Assembly (NCBI GenBank): GCA_009746045.1
Contig: RPFO01000667.1
Span: 2,588,317-2,652,316, forward strand
Length of the DNA stretch: 64,000 bases
Source: Mesostigma viride
Taxonomy: Eukaryota > Streptophyta > Mesostigmatophyceae > Mesostigmatales > Mesostigmataceae
Reading direction: 5' to 3'
Below are positions 11,243 to 21,192 of this stretch, one piece after another. The notes beneath the pieces were generated by a model, which was given only the letters and a program-made list of their open reading frames with translations, was not told the DNA's origin and searched no databases. Numbering within the stretch: the first letter of the stretch is position 1; each line of letters starts with the position of its first letter. The position numbers were made by a program, and so were the translations under genes.

Positions 11243-12319
11243 GTGCCCGGGCCTCTGCAGCAGGCGGCCCTAGATGGGATCGATGATGCTTGCAGGTCCT
11301 TTGTCCGCCGGAACGGTGGTTCCGTAGCGGCAATGGCAGGATCTGTAGTGGATGGGGGTGAATATGCTGAAGGAGCCCCTTACGAACCGTTAGTGGCCGC
11401 ACGCTTGGCTTTGCCTGGTCCGGGGGAAGGTGGCCAAGTGGATGTGCTGAACTTACTACCCCCCTCTTGGGGAGCAATTTTGAATGATGAGAGTAGGATG
11501 GTACGGACGCTGAGCCCAGCAGAGCGGATCTTGCAGAAGTCGATGCGGATCTCGCGGGGGTGTAGCATGGAGGAGTTCGCGCGGGTTTGCACGGTGTGTG
11601 TGGAGAGGGGGATTTTGGGTGGATTTTTTTAGGAGGAGCCGCCTATGGTGAACGGTACTTTTGGGGTCGGAAAGCCCGACGGCCGTATACGGCTGATTGT
11701 GGACAACCGGCGTGGCAACATGCCACTACCAGATCCTATGCCCGCTTTTTTACCACACCTTGGCGTGATTTGCGATTTGCCCACGCGCGCTGGGGAGGAT
11801 GTTTTTGGGGGCGTATCAGATTTGGATTCGTACTACAACAGACTCCGCCTGCCAGTTTGGATGCGGCGGTACTGTGCGTGGATGCCGGTGTGGTCGGATC
11901 TAGTGGGCCTGAGTGGGGCTCGTCGGAAGGTGTGGCCGTGGATGTTGTGCTGGCCAATGGGCAACAAGCTGGCCGTCGCGGTGGCCCAGTGTGTGCATCA
12001 GTCTGTGTTGTACCGCTGTGGCCCCAAGCCGCCGTTGGAGGCTAGTCGTGGGCTGAGCATCAACATGTCCGCGCTGATCCTGGTGGCGGAGGCCAACGAG
12101 GCGGGGGAGACCGTCCGGCTGAGGCTGGAGGAGGACCCTGCTGCGCCCTTGGCGCCCTCGCCGTGCTTCGAATCTCGGCAGGATCTGGAAGGTATGCATG
12201 CTGTGACGATCGATGACCTCCATTTCACCCACTGTGCGTCGGTGGATGGGGTGAATCAGCAGCTAGATCGTGTTCAGGCTGCCTACGCCGCTGCATGTTG
12301 GGCTGGTGCAGAAGTCTGA
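11243..12319 (+). pseudogene. Reverse transcriptase of the YR retrotransposon
   Basis: The upstream frame (11243-11632) gives an N-terminal segment, and the next (11645-12319) gives the RT palm: GKPDGRIRLIVDNRRGN, then the first catalytic Asp region FGGVSDLDSYYNRLRLP, and the catalytic pair as TIDDLHF at 12206-12223 where most RTs have YxDD. A frameshift at about 11635 and another at about 12310 break the frame. RT copies the element RNA into DNA. The Thr in place of Tyr in the active-site box should be checked against reads. Confidence 0.82.
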
Positions 12320-13215
12320 CAAGGTGGTACGGGCGACAGCAGAGCAGACTGGTGTGCAGGCGGTGGGGGTCATTCACCAAAGGGATGGTGACGTGGTGCC
12401 TGTTCCTGAGCGTGTGGTGGCAGTTATCGCCGCTACTCATAGAATCTTAGATCGCGGGTTTACATACTACCGCGAACTTAGTTCTGTGCTTGGGAAGTGG
12501 GTGTGGATGCATCTGCTGTGCCGCCCCATGCTTTCGGTGTGGTCTGAGACGTACCGGCTGCTAGCAGCCATGAATGCCTCCCTGCCTGGGCGCCGCTGGC
12601 GCCTCCCTGCGGGGGCCCGCCAGGAGCTTCAGGCGGCGATCGACCTGGCCCCCTTTTTGAGGGCGGCCAGGGCCCGGCCCCTTTCTGACCGGGTCGTCGC
12701 AAGTGATGCGAGCGGCTCCGGCGGTGGGGTGGTCTACAGGGACCTGCCTGGGGCCGATTGTGCCCGGCTGGCGACCCGGCGCAAAGCGCGGGGGTGGCGG
12801 ACGACAGCTTTAACATCTGGGGAGGACTGCATGGGACCTGGAGCGCATGGAGGAGGGGGACTACAGCCTGCTGGATAGTGGCCACTGGCGTACGGCACTG
12901 TCCTAGCGGTGGCGGGGGCAGCCTAACCACATCAACGTCAAGGAGGCGATTGCTGCGACACAGGGGGTCGAGTGGTCGTGCCGGACCAAGGCGTGTCGGG
13001 GTAAGCGAGTCGTCCGGCTCGTAGACTCCAGTGCTGTGGTGGGGGCGTTTGTCAGAGGGCGGTCGTCTTCCTACCGTCTCAACCAGCTGGTTCGGCGCTA
13101 CTGCGCTCTGTCACTGGCTGGCGACATGCAGAGCCACTGGGTCTGGGTGGCTACCGACCACAACCCAGCTGACAAGGCCAGTCGGCGTGGCGCTTGGGTT
13201 CCTGACTTGACCCGG
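12270..13215 (+). pseudogene. RNase H region of the YR retrotransposon
   Basis: The RT thumb-like stretch (GLVQKSDKVV) leads to an RNase H-like domain. ASDASGSGGGVVYRDL carries the first catalytic Asp near 12705, and WVATDHNPADKASRR near 13150-13195 is the final motif, as in DIRS-type and copia RNase H. Two frameshifts lie between about 12800 and 13036. A 2A-like motif follows directly. Confidence 0.78.
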
Positions 13216-13218
13216 TGT

Positions 13219-13245
13219 GGTGACGTGCATCCCAACCCTGGGCCT
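13219..13245 (+). other. 2A-like motif GDVHPNPGP between RNase H and recombinase
   Basis: The in-frame sequence CGDVHPNPGPEG lies exactly between the last RNase H motif and the recombinase. The ribosome-skipping consensus is D-[VI]-E-x-N-P-G-P; this copy has His for Glu but keeps D-V and NPGP. If active it would release the recombinase from the RT-RNase H polyprotein. Activity is inferred, not shown. Confidence 0.6.
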
Positions 13246-14185
13246 GAGGGGGCGCGACGCCCTCGGGACTTGGCACTTTTGGAGGGCACAGTCAACCCTG
13301 TGTCTACCTTGCCAGCGTACCGGCGTGCGGCGGCTGTCTACGTGGCGTGGGCACCACCTGGCCCTGTCGACCCAGCTGACGCGGAAGCCATTTTCTGTGA
13401 GTGGATTTCTGCTGTCTACCATGCCAGAGGCGGGCGGGGGCGTACCTTATGCCAGCATGCCAAGGCCTGTCTGCACCTGTACTACCCCGACATTGTTCGG
13501 AATTGGGTACTGGCGGAGTCACCGCCTGCTAGCAGGTTGGCAGCGGCTTGTTCCGGCTGTCAGCCCTCCGCCTATGCCCTGGCGCCTTTGCTATTTCACT
13601 GCCCTGTTGCTAGTTTCACGTCGACAGGTGCATTTGAGTGCGTTGATTATTATTGCTTTCCAGCAGTATTTACGCATTAGCGAGGCGCTAGGGCTGCGGG
13701 TTCGGGATGTGGCTCATCCTGGCCACCCCCTTCTCGAGCCAGGGCCCATGGTCGGTGCCCTTGTGCTGCGCAACCCCAAAACTGCGCAGGGGGCGGCCCA
13801 GCACGTCCTCGTCCGGGATCCACTTTCTTTGTGGCTCCTGCGACGTCTGACGGCTGGCCAGCCCCCGGATGCACTCCTCTTTCGAGGCTTAACGTACAGC
13901 CAGGCTAGGCAGCAGTGGGAGGCTGTGCAGGCCCGCATGGGCATCCCAGGGATGTTTTCTTTTCACAGCCTCCGGCATGGGGGGGCGACGCACGACGCCA
14001 TCGCTGGCGAGTCGCCGGAGGCCATCCAGCTGCGCGGCCGGTGGGCTTCGGCCCTCTCGGTCACGCGCTACATTGGCCTCCACCGCAGCCTCCTGGGGCG
14101 CGACATCCCACCCGCCCTCTGGGCTCAGGCCCTGGGTTTTGACCCAGCGGCTTTCCGGCGCCACTTCGGTGGCGTCGAGTTTTGA
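13246..14185 (+). CDS. Tyrosine recombinase of the YR retrotransposon
   Basis: An N-terminal core-binding-like helical segment (LPAYRRAAAVYVAWAPPG) is followed, after a frame change near 13575, by the catalytic domain. Visible catalytic residues are Arg in RISEALGL (codon 13673-13675), His and Arg in HSLRHGGAT (13964 and 13973), Trp in RGRWAS (14042) and the nucleophile Tyr in TRYIGLH (14069). This is the R...HxxR...W...Y set of phage-integrase-type recombinases, which integrate the circular cDNA in DIRS-order elements. The C-terminus ends at 14185. The frameshift is the only obvious defect. Confidence 0.88.
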
Positions 14186-14380
14186 CGTCCTCCTGTTTTT
14201 ACCTCTCGTCTTTTAGCTATCAACTGACCTCACCCTTGTGTGGGAGGTCAGGGGGGAAATGGTTTAACTAACCCGAGGGTGAACCTGGGTTGGGACAAAG
14301 TACCCCATAGCTAGGTAGTTTAAGTTTTCTTTTTTGCATGTCCTACGTATTTTTCGGCTGTTAGCCATGTAAGGAGATGT

Positions 14381-14571
14381 GGGTAGAGCAGGGGCACAGC
14401 TGCTGTGGGCTGGCCCTGCACATTCACATAGTGTGCTCACCCTAGCATACAGATGGCCGTGTTGCCATCTGGTAGACATGTCTGTGTTATTCCACCGTAT
14501 AGAGCTAGCACACATATTGTAATAAATTTGATGTTTTGTGGTGATGCATGCAAAGCAAGGCAAGGCCAGAA
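14381..14571 (+). repeat. Split direct repeat B1
   Basis: 191 bp from GGGTAGAGCAGGGGCACAG to CAAGGCCAGAA, repeated as B2 at 14809-15003 with a 4-bp insertion and a few substitutions. It contains AATAAA (14521), a likely polyadenylation signal. Confidence 0.92.
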
Positions 14572-14784
14572 ATGGATTTGGTGAGCTATGCTCATTTTAT
14601 CTATGACTAACCTGCTGAGCGGAGAATGCAACGCCGTATAGCACCAAAAGAAAAAATAATTTTAGAAAAAATATTTTTTGTGCTGGCACCCGTACCCCAG
14701 CCACCCAGGTAGGGGTTGGCTGGAGAGGTGGTTGCTATAAAGGGTGGGCTTCCATTCTAGGGAAGCAGGTTGTTTCTTTTGCCT
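14572..14784 (+). repeat. Split direct repeat A2
   Basis: 213-bp copy of A1, directly abutting B1, as in other PAT-like elements where B1-A2 lie together. Confidence 0.92.
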
Positions 14785-14799
14785 CCCACCCACCCACCC
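14785..14799 (-). other. G-quadruplex-type tract at the A2/B2 junction
   Basis: CCCACCCACCCACCC, so the minus strand reads four GGG runs with single-T loops, a classic strong G-quadruplex. The identical 15-mer occupies the same A2/B2 junction in the second split-repeat element (34965-34979), although the repeats themselves are unrelated in sequence. Confidence 0.85.
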
Positions 14800-14808
14800 T
14801 GGCAAAAG

Positions 14809-15003
14809 GGGTAGAGCAGGGGCACAGCTGCTGTGGGCTGGCCCTGCACATTCACATAGTGTGCTCACCCTAGCATACAGATGGCCGTGTTGCCATCTGG
14901 TAGACATGCCTGTGTTATTCCACCGTACATATAGAGCTAGCACACATATTGTAATAAATTTGATGTTTTGTGGTGATGCATGCAAAGCAAGGCAAGGCCA
15001 GCA
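14809..15003 (+). repeat. Split direct repeat B2
   Basis: Copy of B1 forming the right end of the element. The next bases are the continuing TGGA microsatellite of the target. Confidence 0.92.
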
Positions 15004-15100
15004 ATGGATGGATGGATGGATGGATGGATGGATGGATGGATGGATGGATGGATGGATGGATGGATGGATGGATGGATGGATGGATGGATGGATGGATGGA
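15004..15100 (+). repeat. (TGGA)n microsatellite, right of the YR insertion
   Basis: Continuation of the TGGA tract that was split by the retrotransposon. Confidence 0.97.
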
Positions 15101-15600
15101 TGCATGGATGCATGGATGCATGGATGCATGGATGCATGGATGCATGGATGCATGGATGCATGGATGCATGGATGCATGGATGCATGGATGCATGGATGCA
15201 TGGATGCATGGATGCATGGATGCATGGATGCATGGATGCATGGATGCATGGATGCATGGATGCATGGATGCATGGATGCATGGATGCATGGATGCATGGA
15301 TGCATGGATGCATGGATGCATGGATGCATGGATGCATGGATGCATGGATGCATGGATGCATGGATGCATGGATGCATGGATGCATGGATGCATGGATGCA
15401 TGGATGCATGGATGCATGGATGCATGGATGCATGGATGCATGGATGCATGGATGCATGGATGCATGGATGCATGGATGCATGGATGCATGGATGCATGGA
15501 TGCATGGATGCATGGATGCATGGATGCATGGATGCATGGATGCATGGATGCATGGATGCATGGATGCATGGATGGATGCATGGATGGATGCATGGATGGA
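15101..15600 (+). repeat. (TGCATGGA)n octamer satellite
   Basis: About 60 copies of the octamer, ending with a few TGGA interruptions. The right TIR has the same octamer array, inverted and shorter (29206-29410), so array length changed independently after the TIRs formed. Confidence 0.97.
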
Positions 15601-15918
15601 TTATTGGCTAACAAAGTAAGTGCTTGCGTGTCGTGCGCATGGTCATGTTAGTCCTCCTTGCCTCCCTATGAAACTAAGGGTTGAGAAAGCATGTTTGGGC
15701 TCGGCGGCTGCCATATCGTAGTGGCATGCGCACACGGGCTGTTGGGAGCCACGGGGAAGAGAATATGAGAAATCGGGTTAGCTTCGATTGCCAATTTGTA
15801 GCCATCCACTAGGCTGCTGTTTAGAATGGTAGGTACTTTTACACACTTTATACAGACGTCCACTTAAGCTAAATTTGGACTAATTGAGCTCTGAGACATC
15901 ATGGTGGTCCCGGTGCCC

Positions 15919-16959
15919 TTGGTGCACCTAGAGCAGGTGTAGTTTACATCCTACCCTTGCAGGAAGTAGCCCAGAATGTATTAAAAGGCCAAATCAAGGA
16001 GACAACCATATGCCCCTTCTCAGGCTATGAGCCACATGTACTCCCAATGTAGTCGTGTTCCTAATTAATAATTAATTAATGCCTCTTGTCAGGGATATGT
16101 GCTACATGTGTTCCCAATGGAGATGTGTTCCAATTTAATTTAATTTAATTTTTTCCTTGAGAAGGGGGATATGGTTTTTAAGTAATTCTCGATCTTGCTC
16201 AGGGATATGTGCGACATTTACTCCCAACGGAGTGATGTTCCTAATTAATTCATTAATAGTGGGCTCAGGTCATGTAGGACTAGTGACTCCAGTGGGGAAA
16301 GGCCGGCGTGTTTGCAAACGGCGGATCGAAGCATGCTAGCTAGAGAAGACCCCTGGGGTAGAGCTAGGGCAAAATAGATATAGAATATATGATTTTTTTT
16401 TTAATAGGTGGACCCTTGTGCACACTAAATCTGTGGCCAACTCAATTTGATCAATGCAAGCTATTAAATTATAACATGCCTCCGTTGGGAGATCATGTAG
16501 CACATATTCCTTGATGGATGGGTGGGGTGGAAGGAGCCGCGTAATCGAACTAACCTAACTCTAATCTAGCTAGTCTAGAAAAGTCCTAACTACCCTACTC
16601 ATCAAAACGCCTCCTCCGCTTGGGGGGAGGTGGTTCGCCCACAGGGTCGGGCGTTTCAGCCTTGACTATGCAAGCTATGGTGAGTAAATTTAATGAAGTA
16701 ATTAATTATGGCCAGTGCCTTGATCCGCAAGTCCATTTGTAATTGGATCATTTACATGCAGTTTCGGTCAGAAGACGCAAAAAGGGTGGCATCAACCGTG
16801 GGTGCATGAAAACCAGTGTGCAAAGAATAAGAGCACAGCATTATGACTGATTACACCCCCCCCACCTGCAAGTAGCATAGCGCGATACATCATGAGGGTG
16901 CAGGTGCCTTGGTGCACCTAGAGCAAGTGTTGTTTACATCCCCACCCTTGCAGGAAGTA
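15919..16959. repeat. Cluster of LINE/SINE 3'-end fragments, no intact gene
   Basis: At least three plus-strand copies of a motif (TCAGGGATATGTGCTACATGTA, then CTCCCAACGGAG, then an AATT-rich tail) lie in 15990-16260, and a minus-strand copy lies near 16480-16510. A repeat beginning GGTGCACCTAGAGCA recurs at about 15920 and 16910. I read these as 3' ends of truncated LINE or SINE copies. Confidence 0.6.
16595..16665 (-). pseudogene. LINE C-terminal tail fragment, copy 1
   Basis: The minus strand encodes VKAETPDPVGEPPPPKRRRRFDE followed by a stop. A diverged copy is at 28122-28223. Both resemble the end of the RTE-like ORF here (EDNEPPPVGKRPRV). A short proline-rich, basic tail is kept while codons differ, which supports a coding origin. 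They are 5'-truncated LINE copies. Confidence 0.5.
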
Positions 16960-16972
16960 GCTTAGGATGTAT
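16960..16972. repeat. Candidate 13-bp target duplication of the LINE, left copy
   Basis: GCTTAGGATGTAT occurs here and at 26118-26130, flanking the LINE. Confidence 0.6.
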
Positions 16973-16998
16973 TAATAAATTAATTAATTAGACTCGTG

Positions 16999-17012
16999 CT
17001 CCCGTTGGGGAG
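16999..17012 (-). other. 3'-terminal hairpin of the LINE
   Basis: The minus strand reads CTCCC-CAAC-GGGAG, a 5-bp stem with loop CAAC, followed by the AATT-rich tail. Other 3'-end copies nearby have ACTCC-CAAC-GGAGT, i.e. compensatory stem changes with the same loop. Confidence 0.6.
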
Positions 17013-17160
17013 TCACGGAGCATTAACCCCGATGGATGGATGGATGGGTGCACACAATCCTACCGGTCTAATCTATCTACATTGGCTACATACTACATCT
17101 ATCTAACAACATTCTAACTACAACATCTATCTAGGCAGCCGCACGCTGCCCTAGGGGAAG

Positions 17161-19074
17161 CTATCTAGCGTGCCTCCCGCGGGATTGCACACGCGGGCGC
17201 TTCCCCACTGGGGGGGGCTCGTTGTCCTCTATGACCTGGGCCCACTTGGCCTTGTCCATCATCCTCTTCCAAATCACGGAGAGGCCTAGGCCCCCCATGT
17301 CCTTTACTAGCTGTTCCTTGAAGGTGCGGGCCTTGCGGCGTCTAACATCACTGGGCCCAGCCCACGTCAGGAGGTGCCGGCCAGGCTGGGCTGGTCGCAG
17401 TCCTGCGGGGGGGCCACGTGAGGTGTCTACCTGGTTGGTGCGAGCGAGGTGCCCTACTAGCTGCAGGCGGCGTTGCTTAATTGTGCTGGTAATATAGGGC
17501 ATGCCCTGGTACAGGTCCTCATTGCGGACATGAGCAGCATATCCTACTCTGAAAATGGAACGCAGCATGCTGGTGACCGCGCCGTCCAGCTTGCGGGCCA
17601 GGTCGGCGGTGAGGGTCCACGTCTCGGCGCCATACGTGAGAACAGGAAGGACGAGGACCTTGAACAGGTCCTGTTTCTCGATCTTGCCCAGGGGCTTGCG
17701 CCACAGGGCCCGGTACTGGCGTAAAGCGTGCCAGGCGAGGGAGATGCGGTGGTCCACATCAACCTCGCAGCTAGGGAGCAGGCTGCCCAGCAGCTTAACG
17801 CGGTCCCGATACAGGACTCGAGAGCCGTCTAGGAGATAGAGGGGCGGCGCTGGGTTGGTGAGCCCAACCGCCATGCAGGGCCTCTGTCTTCTTGCTGACC
17901 TCAAGCCCCACTGCACGGGCCTCGAGAGCCAGGCAGTCGAGCCATGTCTGCACGTGCTCAGTGTCCTCGAAGAGGGTGGTGTCGTCTGCGTAAATGATGT
18001 CTGCTAGCCGAATCTCCGTGTCCGCACCGCCATGCCAGAATTTGTTAGCAACCTGCACTCCTGGTTCCCTGCCCACGATGCGGGCAAATCGCTTGCGCGC
18101 CTGAATCATTACGTATTCGACAACAATAATGAACAGGTAGGGCGACAGCACGCAGCCCTGCCACACACCCTTCTGTAAAGGGCATGGGGGCGTGGTCCCG
18201 TAAGAAGTGCGCACCAAAGTGGTGGACCCTTCATACAGGTTGCGGATGACAGCAATCAGGGGGCGGGGGATCCGGAACAACTCGAGGATGTCCCAAAGCG
18301 CAGGCCAGAAAACCGAATCGAAGGCTTTGATGAAGTCCACCAGCACAAGGTGCAAAGGGGACTCACCAGGCTGAAGGCGTTGCAGTTCCTCCACCAGTCT
18401 GCGAGTAGCGAAGAGCGCCTGTACTGTGTTGCGACCTGAACGGAAGCCGTGCTGAGTCTCGCTGAGGTGACCGTCCAGGGCCGTGCGCAGGCGGTTCAGG
18501 ATGAGCCGCATAAGAAGCTTGAGGGGGCACTTTGAATGCACACCCCTCTGTAGTTGCCGGGGTCGGCAGGCGACCCCTTGTTCTTGTACAGCATCGTGCG
18601 AAAACTGTGTTGCCAGGCCGCTGGAGGTGGTTGCGACGACAGCAGAAGGCGGTTGCAGATGTCCCGGAAGAGCAGCATAACACCTGTGTCCTCGAATTCG
18701 GCTGCAAGTTTTACAACTGCGGCCGGAATCTCGTCAGAGCCGGTGGCTGCGTCATAACGCAGGCGCTGGACCGCCTCCGTGACCTCGCGAGAGGTGAAAG
18801 GAGGCATGTCAGACGGGTCGCCAAGTGGGCCGACCAGCGGGGGGACTAGGTAGTCCGCCGCTGACCTAGGCGGGGCCGGGGGCCCTGCGGGGCCGGCCAG
18901 GGCGGCCGGGCGGGCGGCGGCGGCTGGGAGCAGGGGTGGGGGCGGCGCAGCTGTCCCCACGACCTCGGCCGTGGCCGTGGCCCAGGTACGAAGCCGCTTG
19001 GCTGGGGCGCCGGGGACGTCGTGGCGGTGGGGCCGGCCGAGGCCGTCCGGGTGCCCGAGGCGCTTGTACCAGAA
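17161..19074 (-). pseudogene. LINE reverse transcriptase and C-terminal region
   Basis: Three overlapping minus-strand frames together encode the RT. It begins KRLGHPDGLG, then PAAWQHSFRTMLYKNKGSP and PGNYRGV, the palm Asp in LVLVDFIKAFDSVFW, the GVWQGCVLSPYLF motif and the catalytic box YADDTTLF. The C-terminal part has KLLGSLL, YGAETWTLT and LVGHLARTN, typical of RTE/CR1-type ORFs. Frameshifts lie near 18510 and 17860. The stop precedes position 17161. The upstream part continues on the other side of the copia-like insertion at 25586. Confidence 0.88.
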
Positions 19075-19079
19075 CCAGG
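19075..19079. repeat. 5-bp target duplication of AGT-C, left copy
   Basis: CCAGG here and at 25581-25585, flanking the LTR pair within the LINE ORF. Confidence 0.85.
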
Positions 19080-19564
19080 AGTTAGTCTCCATGCTTTGCT
19101 GTAGACTAAGTCTCAAAGGCATTGTGAATACAACGTATGAATAAGCCTTGTAAACCTACGTTGGTATGTGAATATAAATACCACGTGGGCTATGCAGATA
19201 GGAATGCTAGTCGAGTCGCATACGTTTCCCTAGATAGGTACTTTGGGTACTGGGGTACGTGACAGATGTCAGTACCCAGCATACGTAGTGTCCTGTCATT
19301 GGACAGTACTAGAGTATCCTAGATATAGGGACCGTACTGCAGCGTGCATTGATCTGTGATCACACGATGCAGTGACTAGACTGCGACCTGTCATCGTGCG
19401 GCCTCGGGCCAACGGTCTGCACCCAACGGTCACTGGCGGCGCAGCCAGTGAGAGGAACGTTGATAAAGGGTAAACCTATTTTCTAATGAACCAAGCAATT
19501 CATTGCTCACAGCATACAGTGTTCTCAAGCAATATATCGCGTCGTTCATTTCTCATTCCTAACT
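19080..19564 (+). repeat. 5' LTR of AGT-C
   Basis: Starts AGTTAGTCTCC and ends ATTCCTAACT. A GTGAATATAAATACC stretch around 19170 is a TATA-like promoter candidate. No standard TGG primer site follows; the next bases are TGAATTTTATAAACG. Confidence 0.92.
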
Positions 19565-19813
19565 TGAATTTTATAAACGCTCTTCAGCAACATCAAACTC
19601 AACAACGGTTCAAACCGGCACTGGAAAAAAAAAAAAAAAAAGAAAAGAAAAGAGAAAAAGAAACTATATCTTGGGGACGACGATGATGATCAGCGTCGTC
19701 CGCCAGACAACAGGGCACCGGCTGATGTCGGTGCGCCTGCATGCAATAACAACAAAACAAAAAGAAGACAAAGAAAAAGAAAACAAAAGAACAACCATGA
19801 CAATACCAGCCAG

Positions 19814-21192
19814 GTGGAGGGTCCGGCTGCCGCGAGGCAGTCCGAACAACCCCCCTCCCCTGTGCGCCAGCCGGTGGCGGAGCCGGTTCCCCTACGGGGC
19901 ACCGACCAACCCTCTTCCCCGGCGGCTGCGACAGCAGCACCCACTGCTGGAGCAGCCATGGCGGCGGCAATGCGGCAGGAAAACAACCCCCCAGGAGGCA
20001 CCGGCCCTGCGCCGGCCCCTGGGGCTTCCAGCGTAAGCAAGTCCGTTGCTTTCTTTCCTCATGCATGCTCTGATATAATGCTCAAGAGCGGTGGCTATCT
20101 TTTCAACATATCATAACCAAACAGAAAGCTATCGCTGCAGCATGAGGAGCATAGAAACGCTCCAGCTGTTATGTGATAAAAGCACTCCTGGCCTATCCCC
20201 ATCGCCGGCGGTGGGCGGCCTGGGCTGGACGGCATATGCAAACGAGACAAGTATCACAGTCCACCCCAACGTGAGTTATCTGAATGAATGTCATGTCTTT
20301 TGAACGCAGATCTCCCCATTTTATTTGGGATGAGTGTAAGGGTATTGTTGCTTTCTTGGCAGCACAGCCTCTACCCTCTAGGGAGACTGTTGATCCTCTC
20401 TATGTCAGGGCTGAGGGCCCTTAATCAAACCCACTGCTGTCAACTCCCTAGACATGGAGCTTGCCCAGCCGCCGCACATAATCAATAACGCATGCAGTAG
20501 TGGCAGAAGCCATTACCAAACGCATGTACTTGCGGGTAAAGACCTGGCTGGTGCTAACGCTCACCGGGAGGCAATAACAAGAAACACTAACAGAAAACAA
20601 ACAAAAAACTGTTACCAAACCATGGTTGGTGTTGAGGCAGCACAGAGAGATACTGTCCTCTCACTACAAACAAACAAACGAAACGGTTACCAAGCCATGG
20701 TTGGTGTTGAGGCAGCACAGAGATACTGTCCTCTCACTACAAACAAACAAACGAAACGGTTCCCAACCATGGTTGGTGTTGAGGCAGCACAGCTACTGTC
20801 CTCTCATTACAAGCAAACAAACGAAAATGTTACCAAACCATGGTGGGTTTTGAGGCAGCAAAGATACTGTCCTCTCAATCAATACAATGAACAAACAAGA
20901 AAAGCTGCGATTAATTAACAATAACAATACCAACAACATGCCCTCACAGGGCAATAACAACAACAACAACCGGCCCCAACAGGGCAACAACAACAACAAC
21001 AATAGGCAACCTGGCAACCCTGGAAGGGTCAGGTGCCTGAGGTGCTTCCAGACGGGGCACAGCCGCAACCAGTGCAACCACAACCCTACACTGGGCAACA
21101 ATGTGGATCTCTGCCCAGGCTGCCACTACACGAGGCACAACCTGGCCAGCTCCAGGCAGCCGGTGCAACAGGCCTCGCTACCCAAACAAATG
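19814..21192 (+). pseudogene. Gag region of AGT-C, fragmented or spliced
   Basis: A Pro/Ala-rich segment (EGPAAARQSEQPPSPVRQ) lies at 19814-20033 and ends at a GTAAGC donor-like site. A short open block (about 20140-20272) ends at a GTGAGT donor-like site. A zinc knuckle CLRCFQTGHSRNQC follows at about 21033-21074 in an Asn-rich tract. No recognisable capsid is left between them. Either gag is spliced, or most of the capsid was lost and replaced by a four-copy tandem repeat. Confidence 0.5.
20600..20900 (+). repeat. Four-copy tandem repeat of about 70-75 bp in the AGT-C gag region
   Basis: Units begin GTTACCAAACCATGGTTGGTG, contain TTGAGGCAGCACAG..ACTGTCCTCTCA and end in ACAAACAAACGAAA. The core TTGAGGCAGCA..TACTGTCCTC also occurs at about 21270-21297 inside the integrase frame, which suggests the array arose from that coding sequence. 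Confidence 0.85.

Larger units (their letters stand above)
8692..15003 (+). mobile_element. PAT/Kangaroo-like tyrosine-recombinase retrotransposon with split direct repeats
   Basis: The element has the split direct repeat architecture A1 (8692-8904), coding region, B1 (14381-14571), A2 (14572-14784), B2 (14809-15003). This is characteristic of PAT-like and Kangaroo elements of the DIRS order. Coding order is gag, RT, RNase H, tyrosine recombinase. There is no target duplication beyond the repeat itself, as expected for recombinase-mediated integration. It sits inside the (TGGA)n microsatellite, which continues on both sides. Total 6312 bp, including an N gap and a probable assembly duplication. 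Confidence 0.93.
6589..15918 (+). repeat. Left terminal inverted repeat (interrupted by a YR retrotransposon)
   Basis: It matches the reverse complement of 28893-31516 throughout, including the subterminal minisatellite, unique sequence 6725-8529, the compound microsatellite and 15601-15918. Only scattered substitutions are visible. Excluding the 6312-bp insertion at 8692-15003 it is about 3.0 kb; the excess over the right arm is microsatellite length. A 198-codon frame (6627-7223) is open in both arms but looks like translated minisatellite plus unrelated sequence, so no gene is called. Confidence 0.9.

Noticed and set aside
15101-15600. CRISPR-like regular repeats
   Set aside because: The octamer array has no spacers; it is a satellite in a eukaryotic sequence.
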